Source: Rhodobacterales bacterium HKCCA1288
Lineage (GTDB): Bacteria > Pseudomonadota > Alphaproteobacteria > Rhodobacterales > Rhodobacteraceae
NCBI GenBank assembly: GCA_015693905.1
Contig: CP065161.1
Span: forward strand, 1,054,001 to 1,118,000
DNA length: 64,000 nt
Direction of reading: 5' to 3'
The notes beneath the pieces were generated by a model. The model was not told where the DNA came from and did not search any database. It worked only from the letters and a program-made list of their open reading frames with translations. The translations under genes and the position numbers were made by a program. Shown piece by piece: positions 34,392-42,700 of the stretch. How positions within the stretch are numbered: position 1 is the stretch's first letter; each line of letters opens with the position of its first letter.

Positions 34392-35108
34392 ATGTCCGAC
34401 CGCGACCAGATCATACGGCCCAAAAAACTGTCAGACGAAGTCGAAGATCGCCTTTTGGCCCTGATCCGCGCGGATGACCTTAAACCAGGTGATGCTTTGC
34501 CAAGCGAGCGCGCCTTGATGGCGCGCTATGGCATTGGCCGCCCTGCCATTCGCGAAGCCATGCAAAGCCTGCAGCACAAAGGCGTGATCGATATCCGCCA
34601 CGGCGGCAAGCCGCGCGTGGCAACCCCATCCTTGGATGGGGTTATTGATCAATTGGGCATTTCCATGCGCCATATTTTGACGCATTCGCACTCCTCTCTC
34701 GAACATCTCAAAGAGGCGCGTGTGGCCCTTGAAGTGGAAATGGTGCGCATTGCCGCAGAACGCCGCAGCGCAGATGACTTAAACGATTTAGAACAGCTTT
34801 TGCGCGCCCAAGCCGCAGCCAAGCGCAATGTGCCGCTTTTTACCCAGATAGACGGGCAGTTTCACCGCCGCATCTCTGCCATCTCGGGCAACCCGATCTT
34901 TGAAACCCTGACCTATGGCGTTTTCTCTTGGATGAGCGCCTTTCATAAAGAGCAGGTTCACAAATTGGGTCTAGAGCCACTGACCTTGACCGAGCATCGC
35001 GCCATTTTGGACGGAATTGCCCGCAAAGATACCAATGCCGCCGCCCGTGCCATGCGCGAGCATTTGGAGCGCGCCAACGCCCTATATCATCAGGATCACG
35101 CGCAATGA
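34392..35108 (+). CDS. GntR/FCD-family transcriptional regulator
   Basis: A 238-residue regulator. The N-terminal winged helix shows LKPGDALPSERALMARYG, IGRPAIREAMQSL and KGVIDIRHGG. The C-terminal FCD domain has DGQFHRRISAISGNP and TEHRAILDGI, supplying the Asp and His ligands of the metal and effector site. I chose ATG 34392; an upstream ATG at 34362 would lie inside the operator-like sequence. It is the only regulator in the 35-kb sugar-acid region, so it is the best candidate to bind the TGGTATACCA sites. Its stop overlaps the RuBisCO-like gene by 4 bases. Confidence 0.87.
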   Translation: MSDRDQIIRPKKLSDEVEDRLLALIRADDLKPGDALPSERALMARYGIGRPAIREAMQSLQHKGVIDIRHGGKPRVATPSLDGVIDQLGISMRHILTHSHSSLEHLKEARVALEVEMVRIAAERRSADDLNDLEQLLRAQAAAKRNVPLFTQIDGQFHRRISAISGNPIFETLTYGVFSWMSAFHKEQVHKLGLEPLTLTEHRAILDGIARKDTNAAARAMREHLERANALYHQDHAQ

Positions 35109-36352
35109 GCGACAGAATTGAAGCAGATTACCTGATCGAAACCCCGATTGACCCTGCCCGCGCCGCCGCCGTGATGGCGGGCGAGCAAAGCGCGGGCACC
35201 TTTGTAAAAGTGCCGGGCGAAACGCCAGAACTACAGGCCCGCGCAGGGGCCCAAGTGGTTTCCCTATCCCCGCTTGATGCTACCGACAGCCCAAGCTTGA
35301 CAGGCGGGCAGCAGGGCACGCGCTATCAGCGCGCCAAGGTCACACTCAGTTGGCCCTTGGATAATATCGGCCCTGATTTACCCAACCTCATGGCTACGGT
35401 CGCGGGCAATCTTTTCGAATTGGCGCAATTCTCAGGGCTACGTTTGCTGGATCTCCGCCTGCCGCGCGCATTTGCGGATGCCTATTCTGGCCCAAAATTT
35501 GGGATCAGCGGCACCCGCAAATTGGCAGGGGTTGCGGATGGCCCGCTGATTGGCACGATTATTAAACCCTCTGTCGGGCTTGACGCGCAGGAAACTGCCA
35601 AATTGGTCGGCACACTTGCCGAAGCGGGCATTGATTTCATCAAGGATGATGAATTGCAGGCCAACGGCCCCGCCTGCCCCTTCGAGGAGAGGGTGAGCGC
35701 GGTGATGGATGTCATCAACGCCCATGCCGACCGCACTGGTAAAAAGGTCATGTATGCCTTCAACCTAACAGGCGAAATCGATGAGATGCGCGCCCGACAT
35801 GATTTTGCCCTCTCAAAAGGTGCAACTTGCGTGATGGTCAGCCTCAATTCGGTCGGCGTAGCGGGCTTTTTGGGCCTGTCACGGCATAGCGCGCTGCCTC
35901 TCCATGCCCATCGCAACGGATGGGGATATCTCAGCCGCGCCGAATTGTTAGGATGGGACTATGCGGCATGGTCGAAAATCTGGCGCTTGGCGGGGGCAGA
36001 TCATATGCACGTCAACGGCCTCCAAAACAAATTCAGCGAAAGTGACGCAAGCGTCATCGCCTCGGCCAAATCTTTGCTCACCCCACTCTTTGGTGATGCC
36101 CCCTGCATCCCGATGCCGGTCTTTTCATCGGGCCAATCCGCGCTGCAACCCCCTGAAACCTATCGCCACCTCGGCCATGCAGATTGCATTTATGCAGCAG
36201 GAGGTGGGATTATGGCCCACCCTGACGGGCCGCGTGCAGGTGTCGCGGCATTGCGGCAATCGTGGCACGCGGCGATGGCGGGCATCCCCGCCGCTGATTA
36301 CGCCAAATCCCATCCCGAGCTTGCCCGCGCGCTAAAGGCCTATGCGAAATGA
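35105..36352 (+). CDS. RuBisCO-like protein, probable 3-oxo-isoapionate-4-phosphate processing enzyme
   Basis: A 415-residue form IV RuBisCO-like protein. It retains GTIIKPSVGL, the carbamylated-lysine motif DFIKDDE (K180 with D182 and E183 as metal ligands) and GGGIMAHPDGPRAGV. It is followed by a DUF1537 kinase and an ApnO-like oxidoisomerase. This matches the D-apionate pathway, in which such proteins act as OiaX (decarboxylase) or OiaT (transcarboxylase/hydrolase giving 3-phosphoglycerate and glycolate). The sequence alone does not tell me which. Glycolate/glyoxylate-type enzymes nearby lean slightly toward OiaT. Confidence 0.8.
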   Translation: MSDRIEADYLIETPIDPARAAAVMAGEQSAGTFVKVPGETPELQARAGAQVVSLSPLDATDSPSLTGGQQGTRYQRAKVTLSWPLDNIGPDLPNLMATVAGNLFELAQFSGLRLLDLRLPRAFADAYSGPKFGISGTRKLAGVADGPLIGTIIKPSVGLDAQETAKLVGTLAEAGIDFIKDDELQANGPACPFEERVSAVMDVINAHADRTGKKVMYAFNLTGEIDEMRARHDFALSKGATCVMVSLNSVGVAGFLGLSRHSALPLHAHRNGWGYLSRAELLGWDYAAWSKIWRLAGADHMHVNGLQNKFSESDASVIASAKSLLTPLFGDAPCIPMPVFSSGQSALQPPETYRHLGHADCIYAAGGGIMAHPDGPRAGVAALRQSWHAAMAGIPAADYAKSHPELARALKAYAK

Positions 36353-37719
36353 CACTTCCCGATGGGCCATTAATTGCGTTTTTGGGCGATGATTTCACAG
36401 GCTCCGCCGCCACGATGGAGGTGTTGAGTTTTGCAGGCCTGCCAACGGTGCTGTTCCTTGCGCCCCCGACAAAGGCGCAAGCGGCGCGATTTGGCGCGAT
36501 GCGGGGCATCGGCGTTGCCACCACCGCGCGCAGCCAATCACCCGATTGGATGGCCAGACATCTGCCACCCCTTTTTGCACATTTGGCCGCTACGGGCGCG
36601 CCCCTGTTGCATTACAAAACCTGCTCCACCTTGGACAGCGCGCCGCATACAGGCTCGATTGGCAAGGCAGTTGAGTTGGCCCTTGCGGTGCGCGGCAGCG
36701 AGTGGGTTTCCTGCTTGATCGCCGCACCACCTCTGCGGCGCTACCAAGCCTTTGGTCAGCTATTTGCCGCCGCAGGGGACGCCATCTATCGGCTTGATCG
36801 CCACCCTGTGATGGCATCCCACCCTGTAACCCCGATGCAAGAGGCCGATGTGGCCATACATCTGCGGAAGCAAACCGACCTGCCGCTTGCGACACTGACG
36901 CTTGAGCATCTCAACCCCACAGGCCTTGCATCCTTGCGCGCCAACGCGCCCGCGAAAATCATCACGCTTGATTGCATCGACTTGGATCACGCCGCGCAAC
37001 TGGGCGCGTTGATCTGGGATGCCGCAGGGGCGGATGGGCATCTGGCAATAGGCTCGCAGGGGGTGGAATATGCACTGGTGGCCCATTGGCAAAAATCGGG
37101 CCTTATCCCCCCGCCCGAACCCGCCCCAAGTTTTGGCAAAGTGGATCAGGTGATTGCGATTTCGGGCTCTATCTCACCCACCACTGCGGCGCAAATTGCC
37201 CGCGCTGAAGAAGATGGGTTTGTCGTCATCCCACTGGACGCTGCCGCACTGATCAAGGGCGGCGATAGCGCCAAGCGGGCTATGACCAACAGCTATGAAG
37301 CCGCACGCGCCGCGCTCTCCCAAGGGCGCGATCCGCTGATTTGCAGCGCGCGCGGGCCAGATGACCTGGCCGTTGCGGCCATGCGCGCGGCGCTGTCAGC
37401 ATCTCAGCATACACCGCATGAGGCCAATGCACTCATCGGCACAAGTCTCGGCGCGCTTTTGCGGGATCTTTTGCGCGGCACGGGCGTTGCGCGCGCGATC
37501 ATCGCAGGCGGCGACACATCAGGCTTTGCCGCTCAAGCGCTCGGGTTGTTTGCCCTCACCGCGATTGGCGCAACCACGGCAGGCGCGGCCCTTTTGAAAG
37601 GGCATAGCGACACCCCCGAATTTGATGGTTTGGAATTGGCCCTAAAGGGCGGGCAAATGGGCAGCCCTGATTATTTCTCTTGGATCAAAAACGGCGCGCG
37701 TGCCGAAGCGAAAGGATAG
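36349..37719 (+). CDS. oiaK: 3-oxo-isoapionate kinase-like DUF1537 protein
   Basis: A 456-residue DUF1537 kinase, distinct from the OtnK at 31634. It has FLGDDFTGSAATMEVLSFAG, HYKTCSTLDSAPHTGSIG and C-terminal AGGDTSGFAAQAL. It overlaps the RuBisCO-like gene by 4 bases and ends just before the oxidoisomerase gene. In the apionate pathway OiaK makes the 4-phosphate substrate of the RuBisCO-like enzyme. The assignment depends mainly on this three-gene context. Confidence 0.8.
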   Translation: MTLPDGPLIAFLGDDFTGSAATMEVLSFAGLPTVLFLAPPTKAQAARFGAMRGIGVATTARSQSPDWMARHLPPLFAHLAATGAPLLHYKTCSTLDSAPHTGSIGKAVELALAVRGSEWVSCLIAAPPLRRYQAFGQLFAAAGDAIYRLDRHPVMASHPVTPMQEADVAIHLRKQTDLPLATLTLEHLNPTGLASLRANAPAKIITLDCIDLDHAAQLGALIWDAAGADGHLAIGSQGVEYALVAHWQKSGLIPPPEPAPSFGKVDQVIAISGSISPTTAAQIARAEEDGFVVIPLDAAALIKGGDSAKRAMTNSYEAARAALSQGRDPLICSARGPDDLAVAAMRAALSASQHTPHEANALIGTSLGALLRDLLRGTGVARAIIAGGDTSGFAAQALGLFALTAIGATTAGAALLKGHSDTPEFDGLELALKGGQMGSPDYFSWIKNGARAEAKG

Positions 37720-37722
37720 ATC

Positions 37723-38562
37723 ATGACAAAAATTGCACTTCTTGGTGCGGGCGGCAAAATGGGTGTGCGGATTGCGCGCAACCTGATGCAAAGCAGCTAT
37801 CATCTTGCCCCTGTCGAAGTGACCGAAGCAGGCCAAGCACGCCTTAAGTCGGAAACGGGGCTTGATTGTGTGGCCGCTGAAACCGCCCTTGGCGATGCGG
37901 ATGTTGTTGTTATGGCCGTGCCTGATCGCCTGATCGGCAAAATCGCGCATGGCTTTGTGGATCAATTGAAATCTGGCGCGGCCGTGATCGTGTTGGATGC
38001 TGCCGCACCCTATGCAGGTCAGATGCCCGTGCGCGAAGATGTCACTTATTTCTGCACGCATCCCTGCCACCCCCATATCCTGGAGGCACATGACAGCATT
38101 GCCGCGCAGGAGGATTATTTTGGTGGGATCGCAGCACCACAGGGCATTGTTTGCGCGCTGATCCAAGGGCCAGAGCCGCATTATGCGCTATGTGAAGATA
38201 TCGCCAAAGTGATCTATGCCCCCGTTGCGCGCTCGCATCGGTGCAGCCTTGAAAATATTGCTGTTCTGGAACCCGCCCTTTCTGAGACGGTCGGGGCGAC
38301 CATGGCCTTGGCGCTGCGCGAGGCAACAGATCGCGCCGTATCCATGGGCATCCCTGAGGCGGCCGCACATGATTTCATCTTGGGCCATCTCAAAATTGAA
38401 TTGGCCATTGCCTTTGGCATTTTCCCTGAGGGCAAATTTTCAGACGGGGCCTTGATGGCAATTGATAAGGCGCACTCTGTGATCTTCCAACCCGATTGGC
38501 TAGATCGCGTCTTTGATCTGGCCGCCGTCAAGAAATCCGTCACTGAAATCTGCGAGGGCTAA
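37723..38562 (+). CDS. apnO: D-apionate oxidoisomerase-like NAD-dependent protein
   Basis: A 279-residue protein with an N-terminal Rossmann fold (KIALLGAGGKMGVRIARNLM) and a helical C-terminal domain like 6-phosphogluconate dehydrogenase. Conserved-looking stretches include THPCHPHI and GHLKIELAIAFGIF. The combination and its neighbours point to ApnO, which converts D-apionate to 3-oxo-isoapionate. No D-apiose dehydrogenase or apionolactonase is recognised in the window, so apionate itself may be the imported substrate. Confidence 0.78.
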   Translation: MTKIALLGAGGKMGVRIARNLMQSSYHLAPVEVTEAGQARLKSETGLDCVAAETALGDADVVVMAVPDRLIGKIAHGFVDQLKSGAAVIVLDAAAPYAGQMPVREDVTYFCTHPCHPHILEAHDSIAAQEDYFGGIAAPQGIVCALIQGPEPHYALCEDIAKVIYAPVARSHRCSLENIAVLEPALSETVGATMALALREATDRAVSMGIPEAAAHDFILGHLKIELAIAFGIFPEGKFSDGALMAIDKAHSVIFQPDWLDRVFDLAAVKKSVTEICEG

Positions 38563-38614
38563 GCCCGCAACCGCCCTGCTTTCGGATTGACACGGCCTAC
38601 GGGTGGGGACAAGG

Positions 38615-38629
38615 TTTGGTATACCATTT
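38615..38629. promoter_or_regulatory. UxuR-type operator TTTGGTATACCATTT
   Basis: The core TGGTATACCA at 38617-38626 lies 25 bases before the hydroxyacid dehydrogenase start. A TTGACA at 38587-38592 could be the -35 box of its promoter, though no good -10 is seen at standard spacing. It belongs to the same family as the 30622, 46959 and 52784 sites. Confidence 0.72.
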
Positions 38630-38650
38630 TTACCTAAGGGAGATCCTCAC

Positions 38651-39589
38651 ATGACCCAGACGCTGGCCATCGGCGCCTATAGCGAGAGCGATATTGCAGG
38701 GCTGAAAGCCGCGTTTGACCCCATTTTTCTGGATACGCCCGCCGATCTTGCGGGCGTTGACGCCAGCAAAAGGGCCAGCATCCAGGCGCTTGCGTTCAAA
38801 GGGCATACGGCCTTTGGCGGCGCAGAAATGGATTTGCTGCCTGACCTCAAGCTGATTGCGAATTATGGGGTGGGGTATGATGCGATTGACATCCCCGCCG
38901 CGAATGCGCGCGGGATCAAAGTGTCAAACACGCCTGACGTGTTGAATGATGATGTCGCCGATATTGCCGTTGGGATGCTCTTGATGCAGGTGCGCGAGAT
39001 GACCCAAGCGGCAGATTGGGCACGCTCGGGGCAATGGAAAACGGGTGGGGAGTATCGCCTGAACCGCAAATTCTCAGGCGGGCGTGCGGGCATTGTCGGG
39101 CTTGGGCGGATCGGCCGCGAAATCGCCAATCGTTTGGCCGCGTTCAAAATGGATATCCATTACTATGCGCGCAGCGAGAAAGAGACGCCAAATTGGACGT
39201 ATCACGCGGATCCCGTCAGTCTTGCTGGCGCCGTGGATTATCTGATTGTGGCCCTTGTGGGTGGGCCTGATACCGCGAAATTCGTCTCGCGCGAGGTCAT
39301 TGCGGCGCTTGGCCCGCGTGCCATTATCGTCAACATCTCGCGCGGCAGCACGATTGACGAAGACGCGATGCTAGAGGCGTTGGAGGATGGCAAGATCGGT
39401 GGCGCTGCTTTGGATGTGTTCCTCAACGAGCCCAATATCAACCCACGTTTCTATGACCTGCCCAATGTGGTGATCCAACCCCATCAAGGGTCTGGCACAG
39501 TCGAGACGCGCGAGGCGATGGCGGCGCTGCAGCGCGACAATATCCATGCGCTGATGAAGGGTACCGCATTGATCACGCCCGTCAATTGA
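38651..39589 (+). CDS. D-2-hydroxyacid dehydrogenase (glyoxylate/hydroxypyruvate reductase-like)
   Basis: A 312-residue D-isomer-specific 2-hydroxyacid dehydrogenase. It has VGYDAIDIPAANARGIKVSN, the NAD motif GIVGLGRIGREIA, catalytic Arg in NISRGSTID and catalytic His in QPHQGSGT. ATG 38651 follows AAGGGAG. Likely substrates are glyoxylate, hydroxypyruvate or a 2-keto-aldonate. It has its own operator-bearing promoter and is followed by a strong terminator. Confidence 0.83.
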   Translation: MTQTLAIGAYSESDIAGLKAAFDPIFLDTPADLAGVDASKRASIQALAFKGHTAFGGAEMDLLPDLKLIANYGVGYDAIDIPAANARGIKVSNTPDVLNDDVADIAVGMLLMQVREMTQAADWARSGQWKTGGEYRLNRKFSGGRAGIVGLGRIGREIANRLAAFKMDIHYYARSEKETPNWTYHADPVSLAGAVDYLIVALVGGPDTAKFVSREVIAALGPRAIIVNISRGSTIDEDAMLEALEDGKIGGAALDVFLNEPNINPRFYDLPNVVIQPHQGSGTVETREAMAALQRDNIHALMKGTALITPVN

Positions 39590-39597
39590 CCGCAGAT

Positions 39598-39624
39598 AAA
39601 AACCCCCGCCATGGCGGGGGTTTT
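39598..39624. terminator. Bidirectional intrinsic terminator
   Basis: CCCCCGCC (39603-39610) pairs with GGCGGGGG (39613-39620), flanked by AAAAA on the left and TTTT on the right. It separates the convergent genes ending at 39589 and 39645 and can serve both. Confidence 0.88.
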
Positions 39625-39644
39625 CGTTACAGATCGCGCAGGCC

Positions 39645-40610
39645 TTAGGCAGCGGGCTTATCGTCTTCGAGATAATAGCGAATATTATCCTCGAAACTTT
39701 CATCGGCACTTAGACCCAATTTGAGCGCCTTTTCAGGGCGCAAATCAAACCGCCACCCTTTGACGATCTCTTGGATGGCGGGCTGCGCCTCAAAACGGAT
39801 TAGCTTGGCAGGCTCAGGCCCCGCGACAGCCGTCATCGCGTCAATCATCTGGCGGATTGTCCACATCTTGCCCGGCATCATCATGCAGCGGTTTTGGCCC
39901 AATTCAGCGGCCTCAATCTCAGCCCCGCGAATAAGGTTTTCGACACATTTGCGCGGTGACAGATAGAAATGCGGGAAATCATCGCTGACAGGGCAAATTG
40001 CCTCTTGCCCATTTAGTGGCTCGCGCAAAATCGATGACATGAAGCTAGACGCGGCACGATTGGGTTTGCCAGGCCGCACCGATATGGTGGGCAAACGGAA
40101 GCCACGCCCATCAATATAGCCTTTGCGGCTGAAATCATTGACCAACAATTCCCCCATGGCTTTTTGCGCCCCGTAGGAGGTTTGCGGGTTGAGGAAACTA
40201 TGATCCAAAATCGGGTCTGGCACCTCGCCGCCGTAAACCGCGATGGACGATGTAAAGACCACTACTGGTTTCGTCTGCAATTCGCGCGCGCGCTGCAACA
40301 CGTTCAGCGTGCCCATCAAATTGATCGACAGCCCTGCATCAAAATCTTCTTCTGCATGGGCAGATACAATGGCAGCAAGCAGATAGATCACATCCACATC
40401 CGCCCCTAGCGTGGCCGCGACCGAGGCAGGGTTGCTGATATCACAGGCCACGCACTCCACGTCAAACGGGGCCTCGACCATGGCGGGGTCGACAATATCG
40501 GCCAAGGTGATCTTGCGGATCGCTTTCCCCCGCAACTGCCCGCGCGCGGCCAAGGATCGGGCCAATTTTTGCCCAACGACACCGCCGCCGCCAATAATCA
40601 GAATATGCAT
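39645..40610 (-). CDS. denD: D-erythronate dehydrogenase-like SDR
   Basis: A 321-residue extended short-chain dehydrogenase/epimerase: ILIIGGGGVVGQKLARSL (NAD), VVFTSSIAVYGG and the catalytic TSYGAQKAMGE (YxxxK). Length and motifs fit DenD, which oxidises D-erythronate to 2-oxo-tetronate, the substrate of OtnI in the threonate operon. It is the distal gene of the minus-strand operon starting at 46909 and abuts kdgK with one shared base. Confidence 0.8.
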   Translation of the reverse strand: MHILIIGGGGVVGQKLARSLAARGQLRGKAIRKITLADIVDPAMVEAPFDVECVACDISNPASVAATLGADVDVIYLLAAIVSAHAEEDFDAGLSINLMGTLNVLQRARELQTKPVVVFTSSIAVYGGEVPDPILDHSFLNPQTSYGAQKAMGELLVNDFSRKGYIDGRGFRLPTISVRPGKPNRAASSFMSSILREPLNGQEAICPVSDDFPHFYLSPRKCVENLIRGAEIEAAELGQNRCMMMPGKMWTIRQMIDAMTAVAGPEPAKLIRFEAQPAIQEIVKGWRFDLRPEKALKLGLSADESFEDNIRYYLEDDKPAA

Positions 40611-41527
40611 TACGTTTCTCCCTCAAAAATCTGTGGCACCAAGGCCCCGCGACATTGGATCACCTGACCCGCAAGCTGCATCGCGGCCAATGCCGCCTCC
40701 TCTAAGGCGCGACCCTGCGCCACATGGGCCACGAAAGCCGCGCCGAAACTGTCACCTGCGGCGGTGCTGTCGACCACTTGGTCTACGGGCCTACAGGGCA
40801 AAACACGCACCCCGCCTGCATCATCCCACAATTGCACATCCCCTGCGCCATCTTTGAGCGCGATGATATGCGCCCCTGCCTTGCGATAGCGGGCAATCGT
40901 GTCTGTAGCTGTCGCGCCCTCGAACAGGATTTGCTCTTCATCGAATGATGGCAAAATAATATCGGCCACAGCCGCGCCCGCCATCATGCCCGCTTGCATG
41001 GTCGCGTGATCCTCCCACAAACGGGGGCGAAGGTTCGTGTCAAAGGCGATCAAGGCCCCCTCTGTGCGCGCCCGCGCTAAAGCGGCACATAGGGACGCGC
41101 GTCCCTCAGGCGAAAGAATTGCGAGGGTGATGCCCGAGAAATAGATCACATCGCGCCCCGCCAAAGTGGCCTGAAGCCATGCGGGATCATCGGCGAGGCA
41201 GCGCGCGGCAGATTGACTGCGCCAATAAGAAAAGCTGCGTTCGCCCTGATCAAGGCTGATCATATATAGCCCCACTGTGCGCTCGGGGATCACGCGCAGC
41301 GCATCCATATCGATGCCACCTGCGGCCATAAAGGCCTGCATCTCGCCCGAGGCCGCATCTGCCCCGATGCAACTGCCATAGGCGACCGACCATGAGGGCG
41401 GCAAAATGCGGCGCGCATACCATGCAGTGTTGAATGTATCCCCCGCAAAGCCACGCCGATAGAGGCCGCCGCCCTGATCGGACAGCTCGACCATACACTC
41501 CCCCAAAGAGATGAAGGACGACCCCAT
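40610..41527 (-). CDS. kdgK: PfkB-family sugar kinase, 2-keto-3-deoxygluconate kinase-like
   Basis: A 305-residue ribokinase-family protein with FISLGECMVEL, GFAGDTFNTAWYARR, FDTNLRPRLW and the C-terminal catalytic DSTAAGDSFGAAF (Asp in AAGD). The pattern GECMVEL with GDTFNTA is typical of KdgK, which phosphorylates 2-keto-3-deoxygluconate. ATG 41527 overlaps the upstream stop (TAATG). It would handle the product of the sugar-acid dehydratases in this region. Confidence 0.83.
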   Translation of the reverse strand: MGSSFISLGECMVELSDQGGGLYRRGFAGDTFNTAWYARRILPPSWSVAYGSCIGADAASGEMQAFMAAGGIDMDALRVIPERTVGLYMISLDQGERSFSYWRSQSAARCLADDPAWLQATLAGRDVIYFSGITLAILSPEGRASLCAALARARTEGALIAFDTNLRPRLWEDHATMQAGMMAGAAVADIILPSFDEEQILFEGATATDTIARYRKAGAHIIALKDGAGDVQLWDDAGGVRVLPCRPVDQVVDSTAAGDSFGAAFVAHVAQGRALEEAALAAMQLAGQVIQCRGALVPQIFEGET

Positions 41528-42687
41528 TAAATCAATCCGCGCTGTGCCAAATTGCGCATCAAGGCTGCCGTGCCAAAGCACCATTCAGGGCATTCGGTCG
41601 ACAGCCGCACCGTGTTTTGCAAAGATCCGAGCCGCGCTTCGGTGATCGTCACCACATCATCCCCGTGATGGGTAAAGCCTTGACCCGCCGCGTCACGATC
41701 TTTGACAGGGGCAAACATCGTGCCCAAGAACAGGAAAAACCCGTCAGGATATTGGTGATGCCGCCCAATGGTCTGGGCCACGATATCAGCGGGGTCGCGG
41801 CTGATCTTGGTCATGGAAGAATGCCCTTCCAGAACGAACCCATCCGTGCCCTCAACCCGCATGGACAGCTCCGCCGTTCGGACATCATCAAGGCTAAAGC
41901 TGTCATCAAACAGGCGCAGGAAGGGGCCGATTGAACAGGAAGCATTATTGTCCTTGGCCTTCCCCAACAGCAGCGCAGAGCGCCCTTCGACATCGCGCAG
42001 ATTGACATCGTTGCCAAGCGTGGCCCCAACAATCGTGCCCTTAGAATTGATCGCCAAAACAATCTCAGGCTCGGGGTTATTCCAACTGGACATCGGGTGC
42101 AGCCCCACAAGGGCACCATAGCCCACCGACCCCATTGGTTGGGATTTGGTGAAAACTTCGGCGTCAGGGCCAATGCCGACCTCTAGATATTGCGACCAAA
42201 GCCCCTCCTCTTGAAGAACCGATTTCACCTTCATCGCTGCGTCTGATCCGGGCTTAATGCCCGACAAACTGTCGCCAATCACCGCCTTTACACGGGCGCG
42301 GATCCCGTCAGCCAAATCTGCATTGCCTGCCGCCTGTTCCTCTATCACGCGCTCAACCATGCTTTCGGCGAAGGTCACGCCAGAGGCTTTGATCGCCTGC
42401 AAATCAGGTGGGGCCAAAAGGCGCAAGGCATTGGCATCACCCGTTTGCGCGGCAGCAAGGCTGCTTGCGACCAGATCGTCAAGACCGCAGATCACCTCGC
42501 CCTTGGCAGCACGGGCGGTTTCCGCAGGATGATCGCCTTCAAGAAGGTCATGCATGGTGGGGCAGGCACGGCTCGTGATATCAACCACATCCCCCCCCTC
42601 AAGCCGCACAAGCGCAGGCCCAAGATCAGGACGCCAGACGCGGCCCACATAAATTCCTTTTGGATCAAAATCTTTTGTGGAAATCAT
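41527..42687 (-). CDS. Fumarylacetoacetate hydrolase-family protein
   Basis: A 386-residue FAH-superfamily protein with the C-terminal fold motifs NNPEPEIVLAINSKG, TLGNDVNLRDVEG and KAKDNNASC, which provide metal ligands. ATG 42687 follows GAAAGGG. In sugar-acid loci such proteins act as dehydratases or hydrolases on 2-keto-3-deoxy acids or diketo acids. The exact reaction here is unknown. It sits between kdgK and a GlcD-like oxidase, so its substrate probably comes from the enolase-family dehydratase upstream. Confidence 0.78.
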   Translation of the reverse strand: MISTKDFDPKGIYVGRVWRPDLGPALVRLEGGDVVDITSRACPTMHDLLEGDHPAETARAAKGEVICGLDDLVASSLAAAQTGDANALRLLAPPDLQAIKASGVTFAESMVERVIEEQAAGNADLADGIRARVKAVIGDSLSGIKPGSDAAMKVKSVLQEEGLWSQYLEVGIGPDAEVFTKSQPMGSVGYGALVGLHPMSSWNNPEPEIVLAINSKGTIVGATLGNDVNLRDVEGRSALLLGKAKDNNASCSIGPFLRLFDDSFSLDDVRTAELSMRVEGTDGFVLEGHSSMTKISRDPADIVAQTIGRHHQYPDGFFLFLGTMFAPVKDRDAAGQGFTHHGDDVVTITEARLGSLQNTVRLSTECPEWCFGTAALMRNLAQRGLI

Positions 42688-42700
42688 GCTTTGCCCTTTC

